DNA of 39,352 nucleotides from contig JBBQSN010000004.1 in the NCBI GenBank assembly GCA_038213835.1, positions 1-39,352 of the forward strand. The letters run 5' to 3'. Shown one piece after another: positions 7,638-15,973 of this stretch. The notes beneath the pieces are model-generated. The model was not told the DNA's origin. It did no database searches and saw nothing but the letters and a program-made list of their open reading frames with translations. Each line of letters opens with the position of its first letter. Position 1 is the first letter of the stretch. The translations under genes and the position numbers were made by a program. The stretch comes from JBBQSN01 sp038213835. GTDB taxonomy: Bacteria; Actinomycetota; Actinomycetes; Actinomycetales; CAWJMD01.

Positions 7638-8807
7638 TCAGCCCACGGTCACCGTAGGCGATCCGGCGGTCGCGTCGGCGGAGGCGTCCTCCATCTGCTC
7701 GGCGATCCGCATCGCCTCCTCGATCAGGGTCTCGACGATCTTGGACTCGGGGACGGTCTTGATCACCTCGCCCCTGACGAAGATCTGGCCCTTGCCGTTG
7801 CCGGACGCGACACCGAGGTCCGCTTCGCGGGCCTCCCCCGGGCCGTTGACGACGCAGCCCATGACCGCCACGCGCAGCGGCACCTCCATGCCCTCGAGGC
7901 CGGCGGTCACCTGCTCGGCCAGGGTGTAGACGTCGACCTGGGCGCGCCCGCAGGACGGGCAGGACACGATCTCGAGCTTGCGCGGGCGCAGGTTGAGCGA
8001 CTGCAGGATCTGGTTGCCGACCTTGACCTCCTCGACCGGCGGTGCCGACAGCGAGACCCGGATCGTGTCGCCGATGCCCTGCGAGAGCAGCGCCCCGAAC
8101 GCGGTGGCCGACTTGATCGTGCCTTGGAACGCCGGGCCGGCCTCGGTCACGCCGAGGTGCAGCGGCCAGTCGCCCCGCTCGGAGAGCAGCTCGTAGGCGC
8201 GGACCATGATGACGGGGTCGTTGTGCTTGACCGAGATCTTGAAGTCGTGGAAGTCGTGCTCCTCGAACAGGGAGGCCTCCCACACCGCGGACTCGACGAG
8301 CGCCTCGGGCGTGGCCTTGCCGTACTTCTCCATCAGCCGGGGGTCCAGCGAGCCCGCGTTGACGCCGATCCGGATCGAGACGCCGGCGTCCTTGGCGGCC
8401 TTGGCGATCGCGCCGACCTGGTCGTCGAACCTGCGGATGTTGCCGGGGTTCACGCGTACCGCGGCGCAGCCGGCGTCGATCGCGGCGAACACGTACTTGG
8501 GCTGGAAGTGGATGTCGGCGATCACCGGGATCTGCGACTTCCTCGCGATCGCGGGGAGCGCCTCGGCGTCGTCCTGGGTCGGGCACGCCACCCGGACGAT
8601 GTCGCAGCCGGTCGCGGTCAGCTCGGCGATCTGCTGCAGCGTGGCGTTGATGTCGGTGGTCGGCGTGGTCGTCATCGACTGCACGCTGACCGGGGCATCA
8701 CCGCCGACCTCGACCTTGCCCACCCTGATCTTGCGGGTCTGCTTGCGAGGAGCCAGGACGGGCGGGGGTGCCGCGGGCATGCCGAGCGAGATCGGGACGG
8801 AGGCCAT
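7638..8807 (-). CDS. ispG: 4-hydroxy-3-methylbut-2-enyl diphosphate synthase (flavodoxin/ferredoxin)
   Basis: IspG (GcpE) is an iron-sulfur enzyme of the MEP isoprenoid pathway. It converts methylerythritol cyclodiphosphate to HMBPP. The 389 residues contain the TIM-barrel part (GGDAPVSVQSMTTTPTTD, VRVNPGNIR, ISVKHNDP) and the 4Fe-4S domain, whose three cysteine ligands are seen in SCPSCGR and VAVMGCVVNGPGEA. The frame is open 28 codons further upstream, but ATG 8807 fits the family N-terminus and has the hexamer GATACT six bases before it, so the mRNA is likely leaderless. With dxr two genes upstream, two MEP steps are clustered here. Confidence 0.97.
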   Translation of the reverse strand: MASVPISLGMPAAPPPVLAPRKQTRKIRVGKVEVGGDAPVSVQSMTTTPTTDINATLQQIAELTATGCDIVRVACPTQDDAEALPAIARKSQIPVIADIHFQPKYVFAAIDAGCAAVRVNPGNIRRFDDQVGAIAKAAKDAGVSIRIGVNAGSLDPRLMEKYGKATPEALVESAVWEASLFEEHDFHDFKISVKHNDPVIMVRAYELLSERGDWPLHLGVTEAGPAFQGTIKSATAFGALLSQGIGDTIRVSLSAPPVEEVKVGNQILQSLNLRPRKLEIVSCPSCGRAQVDVYTLAEQVTAGLEGMEVPLRVAVMGCVVNGPGEAREADLGVASGNGKGQIFVRGEVIKTVPESKIVETLIEEAMRIAEQMEDASADATAGSPTVTVG

Positions 8808-8813
8808 GCCTCC

Positions 8814-8819
8814 AGTATC
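8814..8819 (-). promoter_or_regulatory. -10 box of ispG, leaderless type
   Basis: GATACT on the minus strand is followed by GGAGGC and then the ATG at 8807. GGAGG is too close to the ATG to act as a normal ribosome-binding site, so a leaderless transcript starting at the ATG is more likely. Confidence 0.55.
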
Positions 8820-8820
8820 G

Positions 8821-8898
8821 CCCCAGTCGGGGGCTCCGCCCCCAACGGCCCCCGAAAGAGCACCAGCCCCAGTCGGGGGCTCCGCCTCCAACGGCCCC
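8821..8898. repeat. two 32-bp direct repeats, each with a GC hairpin
   Basis: Copies at 8821-8852 and 8867-8898 differ at one base (C or T). Each contains GGGGGC-TCC-GCCCCC or its one-mismatch form, which folds into a 6-bp stem with a three-base loop. They fill the 112 bp between the rseP stop and the ispG start. They may stop or slow rseP transcripts before ispG; there is no T-tract. Confidence 0.75.
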
Positions 8899-8919
8899 GC
8901 ACGCGGGCCGGAACGCGCG

Positions 8920-10275
8920 TCAGCCCCGCAGCGTGATGGGCCGCACGATGTCGGCGTAGAGCAGCATCAGCGACATCGCGATCAGCGCCACCGAGACCAC
9001 GTACACCACCGGCAGCGCCTTGGCGACGTCGACCGGGCCGGGGTCGGCGCGGCCGCGCAGCCGGGCGATCTGGCGGCGCAGGCCCTCCCACAGCGCGCCG
9101 GCGACGTGGCCGCCGTCGAGCGGGAGCAGGGGCACGAGGTTGAAGACGAACAGCGCGATGTTCAGCGAGCCCATGATGCCGAGCACGGAGGCGACCTTGT
9201 CACGGGTCTCGATGTCGTCCAGCGCCGAGATCTCACCGGTCAGCCGACCGACGCCGACGATGCCGATCGGGCCGGCGGGGTCCCGCTCCTCGGCGCCGAA
9301 GGCGGCCTGCGCGACGTCGACCATCCGGGCCGGCAGCCGGATGATCAGGCCTGCGGTGCCCGCGACGGTGTCGCCGACGAAGGCCGGCAGGGCGGTGATC
9401 GGCTGGGGCACGAGCTGCTGGACGGGGGTGAGCCCGAGGAAGCCGGCCTGCACGGTCTCCGGCTCGCCGTCCGCGCCGAGCACGACCTCGCCGTCCTGCA
9501 GCCGGACGACCTCGTTCTCGACCGGGGTGACCGTGAGGTCGACCTGGTCGTCGCCGCGCTGCACCACCATCGGGACCTCGCGACCGGTGCTGTCGCGGAT
9601 CAGCGCCCGCATCTGCTCCCAGTCGGTGACCTGCTGCCCGTCGAAGGAGACCACGCGGTCGCCCCGGCGCATCCCCGCCGCGAAGGCAGGGGTCTTGGGC
9701 AGGCCCTCGTCGGAGTCCTGCACGCAGGGCAGCGACGAGCCGCCACCCTCGTCCATGCAGATCTGCACGTCCAGCACCGTCGTCGTGGTCTCGGGCGAGC
9801 GGGGGTCGCCGAAGCCGAGCAGCAGGATCGCGAACAGCACGATCGCGATGACCAGGTTCATGGTCGGGCCGCCGAGCATGACGACGACCTTCTTCGGCAC
9901 CGAGAGCTTGTAGAAGACCCGGTCCTCCTCACCTGTCAGGATCTCCTGCGCGCTGGCGTGCCGGGCGTCCTCGGCCAGGGTCTGGAAGGCGCCGGTGGAG
10001 GAGGCCCGCAGGTGGTGCTCGTCCTCGCCGGGGCGGGGCGGGAACATGCCGACCATCCGGATGTAGCCGCCCGCGGGGATCCACTTGAACCCGTACTCGG
10101 TCTCGCCGCGGCGCCACGACCGCACCGTCGGGCCGAAGCCGATCATGTACTGGGTGACCTTGACCCCGAACCTCTTGGCGGGGACGAGGTGGCCGACCTC
10201 GTGCAGCGCGATCGACGCGGCCAGCACGACGACCACGACCAGGATCCCGAAGATGTACTCGATCCAGTCGGGCAC
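8920..10275 (-). CDS. rseP: site-2 membrane metalloprotease, M50 family (RseP/Rip1 type)
   Basis: This is an intramembrane zinc protease that cleaves transmembrane anti-sigma factors or similar substrates. The 451 aa include a first membrane helix carrying the zinc motif HEVGH (residues 25-29), a PDZ domain in the middle (around GMRRGDRVVSFDGQQV), and C-terminal helices with the second metal motif in LVPLLPLDGGH. A third hydrophobic segment closes the protein. The GTG start at 10275 follows the dxr stop by two bases, with GAGGGGAGG inside the end of dxr as ribosome-binding site, so the two genes are tightly coupled. The dxr-rseP-ispG order is typical of actinobacteria. Confidence 0.93.
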   Translation of the reverse strand: MPDWIEYIFGILVVVVVLAASIALHEVGHLVPAKRFGVKVTQYMIGFGPTVRSWRRGETEYGFKWIPAGGYIRMVGMFPPRPGEDEHHLRASSTGAFQTLAEDARHASAQEILTGEEDRVFYKLSVPKKVVVMLGGPTMNLVIAIVLFAILLLGFGDPRSPETTTTVLDVQICMDEGGGSSLPCVQDSDEGLPKTPAFAAGMRRGDRVVSFDGQQVTDWEQMRALIRDSTGREVPMVVQRGDDQVDLTVTPVENEVVRLQDGEVVLGADGEPETVQAGFLGLTPVQQLVPQPITALPAFVGDTVAGTAGLIIRLPARMVDVAQAAFGAEERDPAGPIGIVGVGRLTGEISALDDIETRDKVASVLGIMGSLNIALFVFNLVPLLPLDGGHVAGALWEGLRRQIARLRGRADPGPVDVAKALPVVYVVSVALIAMSLMLLYADIVRPITLRG

Positions 10276-10277
10276 GG

Positions 10278-11480
10278 TCAGGCCTCCCCTCGCAACAGCT
10301 CGTCGGCGCGGGCCCGCGCCCACCTCTCGGCGGACAGGACAGCCTCCACCGTCAGGGTGCCGCCCGGGCCGGGTGCCCGGGCGGTCCAGTCCTGGACCAC
10401 CCTGCTGACAGTGTCCACGATCGACAGGAACGGGACACGCCCGTCCAGGAAAGCGTGCACGCATTGTTCGTTGGCGGCGTTGAAGACCGCCGGGCACGTG
10501 CCACCCGTGGTGCCCACCTCGCGCGCCAACCGCACCGCGGGGAACGCGTCCTCGTCCAGGGGGAAGAACTCCCAGGTGGACGCCGTGGTCCAGTCGCACG
10601 CGGCGGCGGCACCGGGCACCCGGTCGGGCCAGCCGAGGCCGAGCGCGATCGGCAGCCGCATGTCGGGCGGCGAGCACTGCGCCAGGGTGGAGCCGTCGGT
10701 GAACTCGACCATGGAGTGCACCACCGACTGCGGGTGGACGACGACCTCGATCTGCTCGAACGGGACCCCGAACAGCAGGTGCGCCTCGATCACCTCGAGC
10801 GCCTTGTTGACCATCGTCGCCGAGTTGGTGGTGACCATCGGGCCCATCGCCCAGGTGGGGTGGGCGAGCGCCTGCTCGGGGGTGACGTCGACGAGCTCGG
10901 CGCGGGTGCGACCGCGGAACGGGCCGCCGGACGCTGTGACCACCAGCCGGCGCAGCTCCTCGGCCAGACCCCCGCGCAGGCACTGCGCCAGCGCGGAGTG
11001 CTCGGAGTCGACCGGGACGACGCGGTCGGTGGTGCCGGGGCCGGTGCCCCCGGCGCGGCGCGCGGCCTCGACCACGAGCGGACCGCCGACGATGAGGGAC
11101 TCCTTGTTGGCCAGCGCCAGGGTGGACCCGGCCTCGAGCGCCGCGAGGGGGGGACGCAGACCGACCGACCCGGTGATGGCGTTGAGGACGACGTCGGCAC
11201 GGTGGCCGGCCACCTGCACGACGGCCTCCTCACCGCCGACGACCTCGGGGGCGTGCCCGCCCAGCACGGCGATCGCGGCGGCCAGCTCGTCGACGACCTC
11301 GGCCCTCGCGACCGCGACGACCTCGACCTCGAGCTCGACCGCCTGCCGGGCGAGCAGGTCGAGGTCGCCGCCGCCGGCCGCGATGGCGATCACACGGAAC
11401 CGGTCGGGGGCGGCGCGGACGACCTCGACCGCCTGGGTGCCGACGGACCCGGTGGAACCCAGCAGGACGACGTCTCTCAC
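10278..11480 (-). CDS. dxr: 1-deoxy-D-xylulose 5-phosphate reductoisomerase
   Basis: DXR catalyses the second MEP-pathway step, DXP to methylerythritol 4-phosphate, with NADPH and a divalent metal. The 400 residues show the N-terminal nucleotide-binding motif LLGSTGSVGTQ, ALANKESLIVGG, the metal and substrate motif VPVDSEHSA, TASGGPFRGR, HPTWAMG and NSATMVNKALEVIEAH. The start is GTG at 11480, with GACAAT six bases upstream, suggesting a leaderless mRNA. rseP follows after two bases. Confidence 0.97.
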   Translation of the reverse strand: MRDVVLLGSTGSVGTQAVEVVRAAPDRFRVIAIAAGGGDLDLLARQAVELEVEVVAVARAEVVDELAAAIAVLGGHAPEVVGGEEAVVQVAGHRADVVLNAITGSVGLRPPLAALEAGSTLALANKESLIVGGPLVVEAARRAGGTGPGTTDRVVPVDSEHSALAQCLRGGLAEELRRLVVTASGGPFRGRTRAELVDVTPEQALAHPTWAMGPMVTTNSATMVNKALEVIEAHLLFGVPFEQIEVVVHPQSVVHSMVEFTDGSTLAQCSPPDMRLPIALGLGWPDRVPGAAAACDWTTASTWEFFPLDEDAFPAVRLAREVGTTGGTCPAVFNAANEQCVHAFLDGRVPFLSIVDTVSRVVQDWTARAPGPGGTLTVEAVLSAERWARARADELLRGEA

Positions 11481-11486
11481 CCGGTC

Positions 11487-11492
11487 ATTGTC
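11487..11492 (-). promoter_or_regulatory. -10 box of dxr, leaderless type
   Basis: GACAAT on the minus strand is followed by GACCGG and then the GTG at 11480. The spacing of six bases matches the pattern seen at ispG, gabT and nucS in this window. Confidence 0.5.
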
Positions 11493-11534
11493 GCCGACGC
11501 GCCCGACACCGCCGACCAGGACCTCGCCGGGGCA

Positions 11535-11579
11535 GCAGCCGGGGCCCGGTCGGACTCGTGTCCGGTCGGGCCCCGCTGC
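11535..11579 (-). terminator. strong hairpin after gabD
   Basis: Arms beginning GCAGCCGGGGCCCG and ending CGGGCCCCGCTGC pair over about 19 bp with minor mismatches around a short loop. The hairpin lies 54 bases past the gabD stop and before the dxr promoter, so it most likely insulates the core dxr operon from gabD. No T-tract is present. Confidence 0.65.
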
Positions 11580-11632
11580 CTACCGCCACAGACCAGGGGG
11601 TGTCCGGTGCGGTCGTCCTCGGGTGCAGCGGG

Positions 11633-13102
11633 TCAGGAGGTGCTGATGCCCACGTACTTGGTCTCCAGGTACTCCTCGATGCCCTCGGCACCGCCCTCGC
11701 GCCCGAAGCCGGAGTGCTTGACGCCGCCGAAGGGTGCGGCCGGGTTCGAGACGATCCCGGCGTTGAGGCCGACCATGCCGGTCTCCAGCCGCTCGACGAC
11801 CGACAGCGCCCGGTCCAGCTGCTGGGTGAACACGTAGGCGACGAGACCGAACTCGGTGTCGTTGGCCAGGGCGACCGCCTGGTCGTCGTCGTCGAAGGTG
11901 ACCACCGGTGCGACCGGGCCGAACACCTCCTCGGCCAGCAGTCGGGCGTCCTCGGGAACCTCGGTGAGCACGGTGGGCGCGTAGAAGTACCCGCGCTCCC
12001 CCACCTGCTCGCCGCCGCACCGCACGGTGGCGCCGCGTCCCACGGCGTCGGCCACGAGGTCGGCCACCTTGTCGCGGGTCGCGGCATCGACCAGGGGGCC
12101 GACCTCGACGCCCTCCTCGGTGCCGCGTCCGACCCGCAGCCCGCCCATCCGCTCCGCGAGCCGGGACGAGAACTCCTCGGCGACGTCGCGGTGCACCAGG
12201 AAGCGGTTCGCGGCCGTGCAGGCCTCGCCGCCGTTGCGCATCTTGGCCTGCATGGCGCCGTCGACGGCCTTGCCGAGGTCGGCGTCGGCGAAGACGAGGA
12301 ACGGCGCGTTGCCGCCGAGCTCCATCGAGACCCGCAGCAGCTGCTCCGCCGACTGCTGCACGAGCCGCCGCCCGACCTCGGTGGACCCGGTGAACGACAG
12401 CTTGCGCAGCCGCGGGTCGCGGATCAGCGGCTCCATCACCTCGCCGGTGGTCGAGGTCGTGACCACGTTGAGCACACCGTCCGGCAGACCCGCCTCGGCC
12501 ATGATCGCCGCCAGGGCGAGCATCGACAGCGGGGTCGAGGACGCGGGCTTGACCACCATCGTGCAGCCCGCGGCGACGGCCGGACCGATCTTGCGGGTGC
12601 CCATCGCCATCGGGAAGTTCCACGGCGTGATGAACAGGCAGGGACCGACCGGCTGCTTCATCGTCAGCAGCCGGGAGGCGCCGTTGGGTGCCACCGACCA
12701 GCGGCCCGAGATGCGCACCGACTCCTCGGAGAACCACCGGAAGAACTCCGCGGCGTAGGCGATCTCGCCCTTGGACTCGGCGACGGGCTTGCCCATCTCC
12801 AGGGTCATCAGCAGCGCGAGGTCGTCGGCGCGCTCGGTGACCAGCTCGAACGCCCGGCGCAGGATCTCCCCGCGCTCCCGCGGCGCCGTGGCGGCCCAGC
12901 CGGCCTGCGCGGCGACCGCGGCGTCGAGCGCGGCCCGGCCGTCGTCGGGCGTGGCGTCGGCGACCGACGCGATCACCTCGCCGGTCGCGGGGTCCTCGAC
13001 CTCGATCCGGGCGCCGCCCGCGCCGTCGCGCCAGTCACCACCTACCAGCAGACCCGTGGGGACGTCGTGGACGACCTGCTGCTCGCGTCCGCTGAGCGCC
13101 AT
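11633..13102 (-). CDS. gabD: NAD(P)-dependent succinate-semialdehyde dehydrogenase
   Basis: This aldehyde dehydrogenase oxidises succinate semialdehyde to succinate, the last GABA-shunt step. The 489 aa have the ALDH landmarks TPWNFPMAMGTRKIGPA and KPASSTPLSM (coenzyme site), SFTGSTEVGRRL, the general base in SMELGGNAPF (Glu261), the catalytic cysteine in NGGEACTAANRF (Cys295) and EVFGPVAPV. GEACTAANR together with NAPF is typical of the GabD subgroup. The ATG at 13102 has GAGGGG eight bases upstream. It diverges from gabT across 162 bp, so both GABA-shunt enzymes share one regulatory region. The substrate is supported by subgroup motifs and by the neighbour. Confidence 0.9.
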   Translation of the reverse strand: MALSGREQQVVHDVPTGLLVGGDWRDGAGGARIEVEDPATGEVIASVADATPDDGRAALDAAVAAQAGWAATAPRERGEILRRAFELVTERADDLALLMTLEMGKPVAESKGEIAYAAEFFRWFSEESVRISGRWSVAPNGASRLLTMKQPVGPCLFITPWNFPMAMGTRKIGPAVAAGCTMVVKPASSTPLSMLALAAIMAEAGLPDGVLNVVTTSTTGEVMEPLIRDPRLRKLSFTGSTEVGRRLVQQSAEQLLRVSMELGGNAPFLVFADADLGKAVDGAMQAKMRNGGEACTAANRFLVHRDVAEEFSSRLAERMGGLRVGRGTEEGVEVGPLVDAATRDKVADLVADAVGRGATVRCGGEQVGERGYFYAPTVLTEVPEDARLLAEEVFGPVAPVVTFDDDDQAVALANDTEFGLVAYVFTQQLDRALSVVERLETGMVGLNAGIVSNPAAPFGGVKHSGFGREGGAEGIEEYLETKYVGISTS

Positions 13103-13214
13103 CGAAGGGCCCCCTCATGGTCCGGTGCCGTGCCCGTGCCCGGCGTGCTCTACCCGTCCTCGTCATCCAACACCGCGGTGACGGGTGCCGCCACCCCCCT
13201 GTCGGGTGCGGATT

Positions 13215-13226
13215 CCGTCGCGACGG
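13215..13226. promoter_or_regulatory. palindrome in the gabD-gabT divergent promoter
   Basis: CCGTCGCGACGG is a perfect 12-bp palindrome 27 bases upstream of the gabT -10 hexamer. A second perfect palindrome, CACCGCGGTG, lies at 13171-13180. The first overlaps a 16-bp motif (13209-13224) that recurs in the other divergent region of the island. It is a candidate regulator-binding site. Confidence 0.5.
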
Positions 13227-13252
13227 CGGTATCGGACGGGCCCGTTCGGCCC

Positions 13253-13258
13253 TACCCT
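13253..13258 (+). promoter_or_regulatory. -10 box of gabT, leaderless type
   Basis: TACCCT is followed by GGCCCG and then the ATG at 13265. There is no purine-rich ribosome-binding site, so the transcript probably starts at the ATG. Confidence 0.6.
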
Positions 13259-13264
13259 GGCCCG

Positions 13265-14611
13265 ATGAGCGACGTGATCAGTGGCACCCGGTCGACCGCC
13301 CGACTCCTGACCGGTCTACCGGGACCCCGCTCGCGCGAGCTCACCGCCCGCCGCGGCGCCGCCGTCGCCTCCGGGGTGTCCTCGGTGCTCGGAGCCTGGA
13401 TCGAGAGCGGTTCCGGCGCGCTGCTCACCGACGTCGACGGCAACACCCTCATCGACCTCGGCTCCGGCATCGCCGTGACGGGTGTCGGCCACGCCCACCC
13501 GCGGGTGGTGGCCGCGGTGCGCGAGCAGGCCGAGCGGTTCTCGCACACCTGCTTCATGGTCTCCCCGTACGCGGGATACCTCGAGGTGTGCGAGGCGCTG
13601 GCGCGGCTGACCCCGGGCTCCCACGACAAGCGCAGCGTGCTGCTGAGCTCGGGCGCGGAGGCGGTCGAGAACGCGGTGAAGATCGCGCGGACGGCGACCG
13701 GCCGAGACGCCGTCGTGGTGTTCGACCACGGGTACCACGGCCGGACGAACCTGACGATGGCGATGACCGCGAAGGTGATGCCCTACAAGAAGGGCTTCGG
13801 CCCGTTCGCCGGCGAGGTGCACCGGGTGCCGATGTCGTACCCGTTCCGCGACCCGGCCGGCATGACCGGCGAGGAGGCCGCGCGCCGCGCCCTGGCGCTG
13901 GTCGAGAAGCAGGTGGGCGCAGACGAGGTCGCTGCCGTGGTCATCGAGCCGATCCAGGGGGAGGGCGGTTTCGTCGTCCCCGCACCGGGTTTCCTGGCGG
14001 CGCTGTCGGCCTGGTGCCGGGAGAACGGCGCCGTCCTCGTGGCCGACGAGATCCAGACCGGCTTCGCCCGGACGGGGGCGATGTTCGCCAGCGAGCACGA
14101 GGACGTCGTACCGGACCTGGTGACCACCGCCAAGGGCATCGCCGCAGGGCTCCCCCTTGCGGCGGTGACGGGGCGGGCCGACCTGATGGAATCCGTGCAC
14201 GGTGGCGGCCTCGGCGGCAGCTACGGCGGCAACCCGGTCGCGTGCGCCGCGGCGCTGGCCGCGTTCGACGTCTACGCCGAGGAGGGCCTGGTGGCGCGGG
14301 CCGGCGTGATCGGCGACACGATCGGCGCCACCCTGCGAACGGTGCAGGAACGCCGTCCTCAGGTCGGGGACGTCCGTGGTCGCGGTGCGATGATGGCGCT
14401 CGAGCTCGTCACCGACGACGGCATCACCCCGGATCCCGCAGCGGCAGCTGCTGTTTCGGCCCGCTGCCACGCGGCCGGGGTGCTGACGCTCACGTGCGGC
14501 ACGTACGGCAACGTCATCCGGCTGCTCCCGGCCCTGGTCATCACCGACGACCAGCTGGCCGAGGGCCTCGACGTCCTGGTCGGCGCCCTGGACGCCGTGC
14601 TCGGCGGGTGA
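13265..14611 (+). CDS. gabT: 4-aminobutyrate aminotransferase
   Basis: This class III PLP enzyme transfers the amino group of GABA to 2-oxoglutarate, giving succinate semialdehyde. The 448 residues include ASGSGALLTDVDG-like text (ESGSGALLTDVDGNTLIDL), SGAEAVENAVKIAR, FDHGYHGRTNLTMAMT, VIEPIQGEGGF, VADEIQTGFARTG and the PLP lysine in VTTAKGIAAGLPLAAV (Lys290), followed by LGGSYGGNPVACAAALA. IQGEGGF and the GGSYGGNP segment fit GABA transaminases. ATG 13265 is chosen because of the -10 hexamer six bases upstream. Its stop overlaps the next aminotransferase start (GTGA), so both are made together. Confidence 0.92.
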   Translation: MSDVISGTRSTARLLTGLPGPRSRELTARRGAAVASGVSSVLGAWIESGSGALLTDVDGNTLIDLGSGIAVTGVGHAHPRVVAAVREQAERFSHTCFMVSPYAGYLEVCEALARLTPGSHDKRSVLLSSGAEAVENAVKIARTATGRDAVVVFDHGYHGRTNLTMAMTAKVMPYKKGFGPFAGEVHRVPMSYPFRDPAGMTGEEAARRALALVEKQVGADEVAAVVIEPIQGEGGFVVPAPGFLAALSAWCRENGAVLVADEIQTGFARTGAMFASEHEDVVPDLVTTAKGIAAGLPLAAVTGRADLMESVHGGGLGGSYGGNPVACAAALAAFDVYAEEGLVARAGVIGDTIGATLRTVQERRPQVGDVRGRGAMMALELVTDDGITPDPAAAAAVSARCHAAGVLTLTCGTYGNVIRLLPALVITDDQLAEGLDVLVGALDAVLGG

Positions 14612-15960
14612 CCGCGCTCGACCGCTCCCGGCTCGCGGGGCTGCACGCGCAGGAGTCTGCGCGGCTCGCCGCTGAGCACCCGCGGTGCGCCGCGGAGCAC
14701 GAGCGGGCCCGCGAGCACCTGCCCGCCGGTGTCCCGATGAGCTGGATGGCCAAGTGGGCCGGGCCGTTCCCGCTCTGCGTGGTCGAGGCGCAGGGGTCGT
14801 CCTTCACCTGCCTGGACGATCTCGAGGTCACCGACCTGTGCCTGGGCGACACCGGCGCGATGACCGGCCACAGCCCCGCACCCACCGTCGCCGCCGTCAC
14901 CCACCGCGTGGCCCGTGGCATCACGACGATGCTGCCGAGCACCGACGCCCCCGACGCCGCGGCCGAGCTGAGCCGGCGGTTCGGGCTGCCGCAGTGGCAG
15001 TTCACGCTCTCGGCCACGGACGCCAACCGGCACGTCGTCCGGTACGCCCGCCACCTCACGGGTCGCCCCAAGGTGCTGGTGATGGACCACTGCTACCACG
15101 GCAGCGTCGACGAGACCTTCGCGACGCTGGAGGACTCCCAGGTGGTCGCCCGTCGGGGGAGCATCGGCCCGCCGGTGCCGCCGGACCGCACCACCGCGGT
15201 CGTGCCCTTCAACGACCTCGAGGCCCTGGAGCAGTCGCTGTCCACGGGCGAGATCGCCTGCGTCCTGGCCGAGCCCGCCATGACCAACATCGGCATCGTG
15301 CTGCCCGACGACGGCTACCACGCCGCTCTCCGCGACCTCACCCGTCGGCACGCCGCGCTGCTCGTGCTGGACGAGACCCACACCCTGTGCGCGGGTCCGG
15401 GCGGGATGACCGCCCGCGACGGGCTCGAGCCGGACGTCGTGACGCTCGGCAAGGCGATCGGCGGCGGCGTGCCGTGCGGCGCCTTCGGCCTCACCGCCGA
15501 GCTGGCCGAGCGCGTGCTCGACTCGGTGGAGCTGGAGGACGTCGACCTGGGCGGGGTCGGGGGGACGCTCGCGGCGAACGCGATGTCCCTGGCGGCGATC
15601 CGCGCCACCCTGGCGGAGGTGCTCACGCCGGACGCCCACGCGCACATGGACCGGCTCGCGCAGCGCTGGGCCGACGGCGTCCGGGCCGGCATCGACCGAC
15701 ACGGGCTGCCCTGGCACGTCACGCGTCTCGGCGGGCGCGCCGAGTACGCCTTCAGCGCTGAACCGCCGAGGCACGGAGCCGAGGCGGCCGCGGCCGACGA
15801 CTTCGAGCTGCAGACCTACCTGCACCTGGCCGCACTGAACGACGGCGTGCTGCTCACGCCCTTCCACAACATGGCGCTGATGGCGCCGACGACCACGGAC
15901 GCCCAGGTCGACCGGCACACGGCGTCCTTCGACCGCGTGCTGGTCGCCCTGACGGGGTGA
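14608..15960 (+). CDS. HemL-like class III aminotransferase of unknown substrate
   Basis: This 450-aa fold-type I PLP enzyme is closer to glutamate-1-semialdehyde aminomutase-like proteins than to GabT. Visible are FTLSATDANRHVVRYARHLTG, MDHCYHGSVDE, EPAMTNIGIVLPDDGYH, the PLP Asp in LVLDETHTLCAGPGG, the lysine in TLGKAIGGGVPCGAFG (Lys282) and, near the end, GVLLTPFHNMALMAPTTT. A true HemL would be expected with heme genes, and none are here. The GTG start overlaps the gabT TGA by four bases, so stoichiometric production with GabT is likely. It probably acts on an amine or amino acid made during polyamine breakdown; that role is inferred from context only. Confidence 0.85.
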   Translation: MTALDRSRLAGLHAQESARLAAEHPRCAAEHERAREHLPAGVPMSWMAKWAGPFPLCVVEAQGSSFTCLDDLEVTDLCLGDTGAMTGHSPAPTVAAVTHRVARGITTMLPSTDAPDAAAELSRRFGLPQWQFTLSATDANRHVVRYARHLTGRPKVLVMDHCYHGSVDETFATLEDSQVVARRGSIGPPVPPDRTTAVVPFNDLEALEQSLSTGEIACVLAEPAMTNIGIVLPDDGYHAALRDLTRRHAALLVLDETHTLCAGPGGMTARDGLEPDVVTLGKAIGGGVPCGAFGLTAELAERVLDSVELEDVDLGGVGGTLAANAMSLAAIRATLAEVLTPDAHAHMDRLAQRWADGVRAGIDRHGLPWHVTRLGGRAEYAFSAEPPRHGAEAAAADDFELQTYLHLAALNDGVLLTPFHNMALMAPTTTDAQVDRHTASFDRVLVALTG

Positions 15961-15973
15961 GGGCGCGAACCGA

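Noticed and set aside
8821..8898. Insertion-sequence ends or attachment site
   Set aside because: There is no transposase or integrase, the repeats are direct and close together, and they fold as hairpins, which fits a terminator-like role better.
11558..13264. Possible long N-terminal extension of gabT
   Set aside because: It would run antisense through gabD. The GabT family start and the -10 box at 13253 place the start at 13265.
14608..15960. Genuine hemL for heme synthesis
   Set aside because: No other heme gene is nearby, and tight coupling to gabT points to amine metabolism; kept as HemL-like only.
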